This document shows positions 60,374 through 64,000 of a stretch of DNA of 64,000 bases, in pieces (position 1 is the first letter of the stretch; each line of letters begins with the position of its first letter). Below the pieces are notes generated by a model. It searched no databases, was not told the origin of the DNA, and saw only the letters and a program-made list of their open reading frames with translations. This DNA is from Bradyrhizobium prioriisuperbiae. GTDB lineage: Bacteria > Pseudomonadota > Alphaproteobacteria > Rhizobiales > Xanthobacteraceae. The stretch spans positions 7,304,501 to 7,368,500 of the forward strand of contig NZ_CP135921.1 of NCBI RefSeq assembly GCF_032397745.1, given 5' to 3'. The position numbers were made by a program, and so were the translations under genes.

Positions 60374-60556
60374 TTAGGCATCTCCTCCTTGGGGACGTTT
60401 CTTGAACCAGAATAAGGCTCTGTAACACGGAACCTGGGCCGCGGAAAACGCGGCAAAAGGGATGACGTGTTGAATACAACCAAAGTAGGGGCCGGCAGCG
60501 AACCGCGCAATTTCACTCGAAATGGCGCACTGCACCCGGCCTGTTCGGCAGCCGGC

Positions 60557-61693
60557 TCAGGCCGCGGAAATGAACGGCTTCAGCTGCTCCCGTACCTTGG
60601 CGCCGATGGCGCGATAGAGCCCGGCATGGGTACCGTCCGCCTCGCTCTCCACCACCGGCGTGCCCGCGTCCGACGTGCTGCGAATCGACATGTGCAGGGG
60701 GATCTCGCCGAGGAACGGCACGCCCAGGCGCTCCGCCTCATGACGCGCCCCACCGTGACCGAAAATATCCGACCGCGTGCCACATTCGGGACACTGGAAA
60801 TAGCTCATGTTCTCGACAATGCCGAGGACGGGCACATTGACCTTGCGAAACATCGCAATGCCGCGCCGCGCGTCAATCAGGGCCAGATCCTGCGGCGTCG
60901 AGACAATGATCGCGCCTTTCAGCGGGACGTTCTGTGCCAGGGTCAATTGAGCATCGCCGGTGCCAGGCGGCATGTCGACCACCAGCACATCAAGCGTGCC
61001 CCACGCCACATCCCGCAGCATCTGCGTGATCGCCGACATCACCATCGGCCCGCGCCAGATCATCGCGGTCTCTTCCTCCACCAGGAAGCCGATCGACATG
61101 ATGGCGAGGCCAAAGCGCTGCAGCGGGATCATCTTCTTGGCCTCGTTGAGCTGCGGCTTGTCGCGCAGACCCGTCAGCCGTGGAATCGACGGACCGTAGA
61201 TGTCAGCGTCGAGCAATCCGACCCGTAGCCCCTGGTCGCGCAATCCCAGCGCGAGATTGAGCGCGGTGGTCGATTTGCCGACACCGCCCTTCCCCGAAGC
61301 CACGGCGATCACAGCCGCAACGCCCTCGACCTCGGCCTGTTTCGCGGCTGGATGTTGCCCAGGCGCCCCGTGACTGTGCGGCCGATGTGCCGACACCGGC
61401 TGCACCCCACCCGCCGGACGCGCCGGCGCGGCCGGCGCTGTGCCGGGTTTGCGTTCGGCGGTCAAAGCCACCATCACCGTGGTCACCCCGGCAATGCCTC
61501 GCACGGCGGCCTCGGCCCGGTGGCGGACGTCTTCCCAGGCACGCGCCTCCGCCGCATCGACCCCGATCGAGAAAAACACCTTGCCGTCGGTCGCCGTGAT
61601 CTCCGACAGCACGCTGGCCTGTGGCAGGGGGACACCACGCGGAGTCGGCACCTTTGCGAGCGCCTCCAGAACCTGTTGCTTGCTGACGGTCAA
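60557..61693 (-). CDS. Mrp/ApbC-family Fe-S cluster carrier ATPase
   Basis: A 378-residue P-loop protein of the Mrp/NBP35/ApbC group. The N-terminal DUF59 (MIP18-like) domain (residues ~1-90) is followed by a His/Pro/Ala-rich linker. The ATPase has the deviant Walker A ASGKGGVGKSTTALNLA, switch region DADIYGPSIPRL and DMPPGTGDAQLTL, and a CxxC (FQCPECGTRSDIFG) that can bind a bridging 4Fe-4S cluster. The start is TTG at 61693 because AGGAG lies eight bases upstream; a TTG six codons earlier has none. It delivers Fe-S clusters to apoproteins. Confidence 0.9.
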   Translation of the reverse strand: MTVSKQQVLEALAKVPTPRGVPLPQASVLSEITATDGKVFFSIGVDAAEARAWEDVRHRAEAAVRGIAGVTTVMVALTAERKPGTAPAAPARPAGGVQPVSAHRPHSHGAPGQHPAAKQAEVEGVAAVIAVASGKGGVGKSTTALNLALGLRDQGLRVGLLDADIYGPSIPRLTGLRDKPQLNEAKKMIPLQRFGLAIMSIGFLVEEETAMIWRGPMVMSAITQMLRDVAWGTLDVLVVDMPPGTGDAQLTLAQNVPLKGAIIVSTPQDLALIDARRGIAMFRKVNVPVLGIVENMSYFQCPECGTRSDIFGHGGARHEAERLGVPFLGEIPLHMSIRSTSDAGTPVVESEADGTHAGLYRAIGAKVREQLKPFISAA

Positions 61694-61991
61694 AACCTGA
61701 TCTCCTGCCAAAGTCCGAAATTCCGGCGAGTCATCGCGCGTCCCCCGGACCGGGTCAACATCTGCATCCCCCGGTCCATGTCCCCCTGATTTGGGGCCTG
61801 ATCACGGTCCTTGCAATCGAGACCGGTGGTTGGCAGGTTGCCGCACCGGCGGGATCAAAAAACCGAACAAACCGCCAATCTGCAGGGCCTGATCTCAGGG
61901 AATCAGGTGTTTTGCCGCGCAGCCGGAACGGGCCGCGGCGACGCCTCAACCGGCCTTGCGGTGCTCAAACCTCGGAACAAAGGTTCAAAAG

Positions 61992-62861
61992 ATGGCTAAA
62001 GTCGCTTTTCTCGGTCTTGGAGTCATGGGCTTCCCCATGGCCGGACATCTCGTCACCAAAGGCAAGCATGAGGTCACGGTCTACAATCGGTCGGCCGCGA
62101 AGGCGCAGGCCTGGGCCGAGAAATTCGGCGGCCGCACGGCACCGACGCCGCAGGCCGCAGCCGATGGACAGGACTTCGTGATGGCGTGCGTCGGCAACGA
62201 CGACGACCTGCGCCAGGTGACGATCGGGGCCAATGGGGCGTTCACCGCTATGAAGGCCGGCACCATTTTTGTCGATCACACCACCGCCTCCGCCGCTGTC
62301 GCACGCGAGCTCGACGCAGAGGCCACCAAGCGCGGCTTCAAGTTCATCGATGCCCCGGTGTCCGGCGGCTCGGCCGGCGCGGAGAATGGCGTTTTGACCG
62401 TGATGTGCGGCGGTGACGAAACCACCTACGCGCGCGCCGAACCGGTGATCGCGGCCTACGCGCGGATGTGCAAACTGCTGGGGCCAGCCGGCGCCGGCCA
62501 GCTCACCAAGATGGTCAACCAGATCTGCATCGCCGGTCTCGTTGAAGGACTGTCCGAAGGATTGCACTTCGCCAAGAAGGCCGGCCTCGACGTCAATGCG
62601 GTGATCGAGACCATTTCCAAGGGCGCGGCACAGTCCTGGCAGATGGAGAATCGCTACAAGACCATGAACGAGGGTAAATACGACTATGGCTTCGCCGTCG
62701 ACTGGATGCGCAAGGATCTGTCGATCTGCCTGGAGGAGGCCCGCCGCAACGGCGCCAGCCTCCCCGTCACCGCACTCGTCGACAACTTCTATGCAGAGGT
62801 CCAGAAAATGGGCGGCGGACGCTGGGACACCTCGAGCCTGATGGCGCGCCTGCAGCGCTGA
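61992..62861 (+). CDS. 3-hydroxyisobutyrate dehydrogenase family oxidoreductase
   Basis: A 289-residue beta-hydroxyacid dehydrogenase. The NAD(P) motif is AFLGLGVMGFPMAGHLV, the substrate motif FIDAPVSGGSAGAENG and the catalytic Lys in GAGQLTKMVNQICIAG, followed by the KDLSICLEEARRNGASLP helix. Substrate may be 3-hydroxyisobutyrate, tartronate semialdehyde or a related acid. The ATG at 61992 is preferred over a longer frame. It is divergent from the mrp gene (298-base gap). Confidence 0.9.
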   Translation: MAKVAFLGLGVMGFPMAGHLVTKGKHEVTVYNRSAAKAQAWAEKFGGRTAPTPQAAADGQDFVMACVGNDDDLRQVTIGANGAFTAMKAGTIFVDHTTASAAVARELDAEATKRGFKFIDAPVSGGSAGAENGVLTVMCGGDETTYARAEPVIAAYARMCKLLGPAGAGQLTKMVNQICIAGLVEGLSEGLHFAKKAGLDVNAVIETISKGAAQSWQMENRYKTMNEGKYDYGFAVDWMRKDLSICLEEARRNGASLPVTALVDNFYAEVQKMGGGRWDTSSLMARLQR

Positions 62862-62908
62862 TTGAGGCAAAGGACGGCCTGGAGCCTGGAGCCGGCCGGT
62901 TAAAACAG

Positions 62909-62935
62909 AGGGGCGGTCCACGGGCCGCCCTTCTA
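62909..62935 (+). terminator. Terminator after the 3-hydroxyacid dehydrogenase gene
   Basis: GGGCGG-tccacggg-CCGCCC stem followed by TTCT, 47 bases after the stop. The stem is stable but the T-run is poor, so termination strength is uncertain. Confidence 0.5.
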
Positions 62936-63127
62936 TCGTTCGAGCGCCCCAAATCCTCTGGCCAGCCTTCGGACCGACATTTCTCGCTCGAAGCCCCAAA
63001 AATCGCATTTCGCCAGCGTTTCCAGGCGGCCACACGGCCATTTTAACCCGCTATTAACCCGATTGGGTTGGCCTTTAAGGCCCGCCTTAAGGATTTCTTG
63101 CCAGATATGGATAGCGGGAGCGTTGTC

Positions 63128-63160
63128 ATGTGCGCGTGCGGGAAGCTGTTGAGTCGATGA
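63128..63160 (+). CDS. Ten-codon leader ORF overlapping the histidine kinase start
   Basis: An ATG at 63128 with GGGAG seven bases upstream encodes MCACGKLLSR and stops at TGA 63158-63160. The stop overlaps the kinase ATG (63157) as ATGA. The leader has a better ribosome site than the kinase itself, so the kinase may be translated by coupling through this leader. It could simply be chance, but the combination of good site, short length and exact overlap is notable. Confidence 0.45.
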   Translation: MCACGKLLSR

Positions 63161-64000
63161 GTGAGTCCGGCGAGATATCGAAAGTTGATCCGATGCCGGT
63201 CGAGCAGCCTTCCCTGTCGCCGGCACGTCACCGGCGCGCCGCCGCCCAGCGCGTACGCGAGGCCCGTGATCGCCTGACGTCGACCAGCGGAACCCGCCCC
63301 GCCTTCGACCATGAACTGCTGAGACAATACGCCCAGACGCGCATGTCCGCGTCGTTCGTGGTCATGCTGCTCGTGGTCGCGGCGGGATTGCTATCCGGCT
63401 TCTGGGTGCGGCCGATCGGCGCCGCGATGTGGACCTGCGGCATCCTCGCGATTCACGCCGTCATCATTCATAACTGCAGCAAATTCCTCGGCGAAAGCGC
63501 CGCCCCCGCGATCACCCGCAAATGGCGCGTGCGCTTCATCCTGCTCGATCTGCTGTACGGGCTGGCCTGGACCGTCATCCTGGTCCATCCGTCGGGACTG
63601 GACGTCGTCTCCAACACCCTGATGCTGTTCGTGATGCTGCTGGTGGTTGCGGTGTCCAGCATGCTGGCGGCCAGCCTGCCGATCGCCGCCCTCGCCGCGA
63701 CCGTGCCGGTGACCTCGGCGATTGCGCTCAATTTCGTGCTGCGCGGCACCCTCGACGACTACATCCTGGCACTGCTGGCGGTGACCGCGGAAGGCTATTT
63801 CGCGCTGCTCGCGCATCGGCTGCATTCGACAACGCTGGCGACGCTGGAAGCCCGCGCTGAAAAGGACGCACTGATCGGCGAACTGGAACAGGCCAAATCG
63901 ATCTCGGACGAGGCGCGCTACCGCGCCGAAGCGGCCAACGTGGCGAAATCGCGCTTCCTTGCCCAGATGAGCCACGAACTGCGCACGCCATTGAACGCGA
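63157..64000 (+). CDS. Membrane sensor histidine kinase (3' partial, PdhS/DivJ/PleC-like)
   Basis: N-terminal 281 residues of a sensor kinase that continues past the window. A charged cytoplasmic start (residues ~1-60) is followed by about six hydrophobic segments (residues ~65-225, e.g. SFVVMLLVVAAGLLSG, TLMLFVMLLVVAVSS), a linker helix (ALIGELEQAKSISDEARYRAEAANVAKSRF), and the H-box MSHELRTPLNA at the window edge, with the phosphorylated His. The linker and H-box resemble DivJ/PleC/PdhS-type cell-cycle kinases of alphaproteobacteria. The ATPase domain is outside the window, so the class is tentative. Confidence 0.82.
   Translation, partial: MSESGEISKVDPMPVEQPSLSPARHRRAAAQRVREARDRLTSTSGTRPAFDHELLRQYAQTRMSASFVVMLLVVAAGLLSGFWVRPIGAAMWTCGILAIHAVIIHNCSKFLGESAAPAITRKWRVRFILLDLLYGLAWTVILVHPSGLDVVSNTLMLFVMLLVVAVSSMLAASLPIAALAATVPVTSAIALNFVLRGTLDDYILALLAVTAEGYFALLAHRLHSTTLATLEARAEKDALIGELEQAKSISDEARYRAEAANVAKSRFLAQMSHELRTPLNA

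Noticed and set aside
61886..61910. Overlapping CCTGAT / TCAGG / ATCAGG repeats before the 3-hydroxyacid dehydrogenase gene, possible switch hairpin
   Set aside because: Stems of only 5-6 pairs and no alternative structure of comparable strength; not convincing as a riboswitch.

Overview
The window is about 64 kb of high-GC, densely coded chromosome. It is most consistent with an alphaproteobacterium of the order Hyphomicrobiales, probably the Bradyrhizobium/Rhodopseudomonas/Afipia group (Nitrobacteraceae). The evidence is a complete acpXL-type operon for the very-long-chain acyl group of lipid A, DUF930/DUF2865/DUF6502 proteins typical of rhizobia and relatives, a liv-type transporter beside an aldehyde dehydrogenase, a PQQ-associated ABC exporter, and class II DAHP synthase. 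The genus is inferred from gene content only. Both ends are cut: an ABC ATPase lacks its N-terminus at base 1, and a sensor histidine kinase runs off at base 64000.

Layout. 1-2.1 kb: ABC exporter ATPase and permease of the PQQ/alcohol-oxidation type plus a secreted partner. 2.1-9.2 kb: AraC regulator divergent from a full five-gene branched-chain-type uptake operon and an aldehyde dehydrogenase, probably for an aromatic or carboxylate compound. 9.3-12.2 kb: DUF930 protein and penicillin-acylase-family hydrolase. 12.6-12.84 kb: a 25-residue Lys/Ala peptide gene followed by a strong terminator. 13-17.2 kb (minus strand): surface-glycan locus of a small membrane protein, a glycosyltransferase fused in frame to an ABC-2 permease, its ATPase, and a second glycosyltransferase. 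17.3-19.4 kb: DUF6502 and DUF5666 pair. 19.5 kb: tRNA-Gln(CTG). 20-24.5 kb: HerA-like ATPase, AhpD-like protein, DUF2252 protein, small membrane protein.

24.7-30.2 kb: acpXL, fabZXL, fabF2XL, fabF1XL, adhXL, lpxXL, which make the C26-C28 hydroxy-acyl chain and place it on lipid A. Two large palindromic elements of matching architecture separate the two ketosynthases, and FabF2XL has lost its catalytic cysteine. 30.3-32.9 kb: polyamine-type binding protein, aminotransferase, rhodanese. 33-37 kb: two tandem Kup potassium transporters. 37.2-38.8 kb: a MotA/MotB stator pair without other flagellar genes. 39.1-42.8 kb: Atm1-type exporter with psd and pssA (phosphatidylethanolamine synthesis). 43-47.3 kb: LOG-family gene, then cysS, a 37-residue membrane protein, a GNAT acetyltransferase and citramalate synthase as a coupled operon.

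47.6-49.2 kb: two secreted cysteine-rich proteins. 49.3-52.9 kb: aroG, dgkA, nadE. 53-56.6 kb: alpha/beta hydrolase, and rpiA, a DUF2059 protein and gor. 56.8-63 kb: gph, a lipoprotein, moaA, a TRAP-type binding protein, an Mrp/ApbC Fe-S carrier and a 3-hydroxyisobutyrate-dehydrogenase-family enzyme. 63.1 kb to end: sensor kinase preceded by an overlapping 10-codon leader ORF.

Most of the window is ordinary housekeeping and envelope metabolism. The features most worth a second look are the paired CTAG-ended palindromes and the degenerate ketosynthase in the lipid A operon, the glycosyltransferase-permease fusion, the DUF6502/DUF5666 pair with its operator-like palindromes, and several very small genes. 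I see no CRISPR array, intact insertion sequence, prophage or recognisable defence island.
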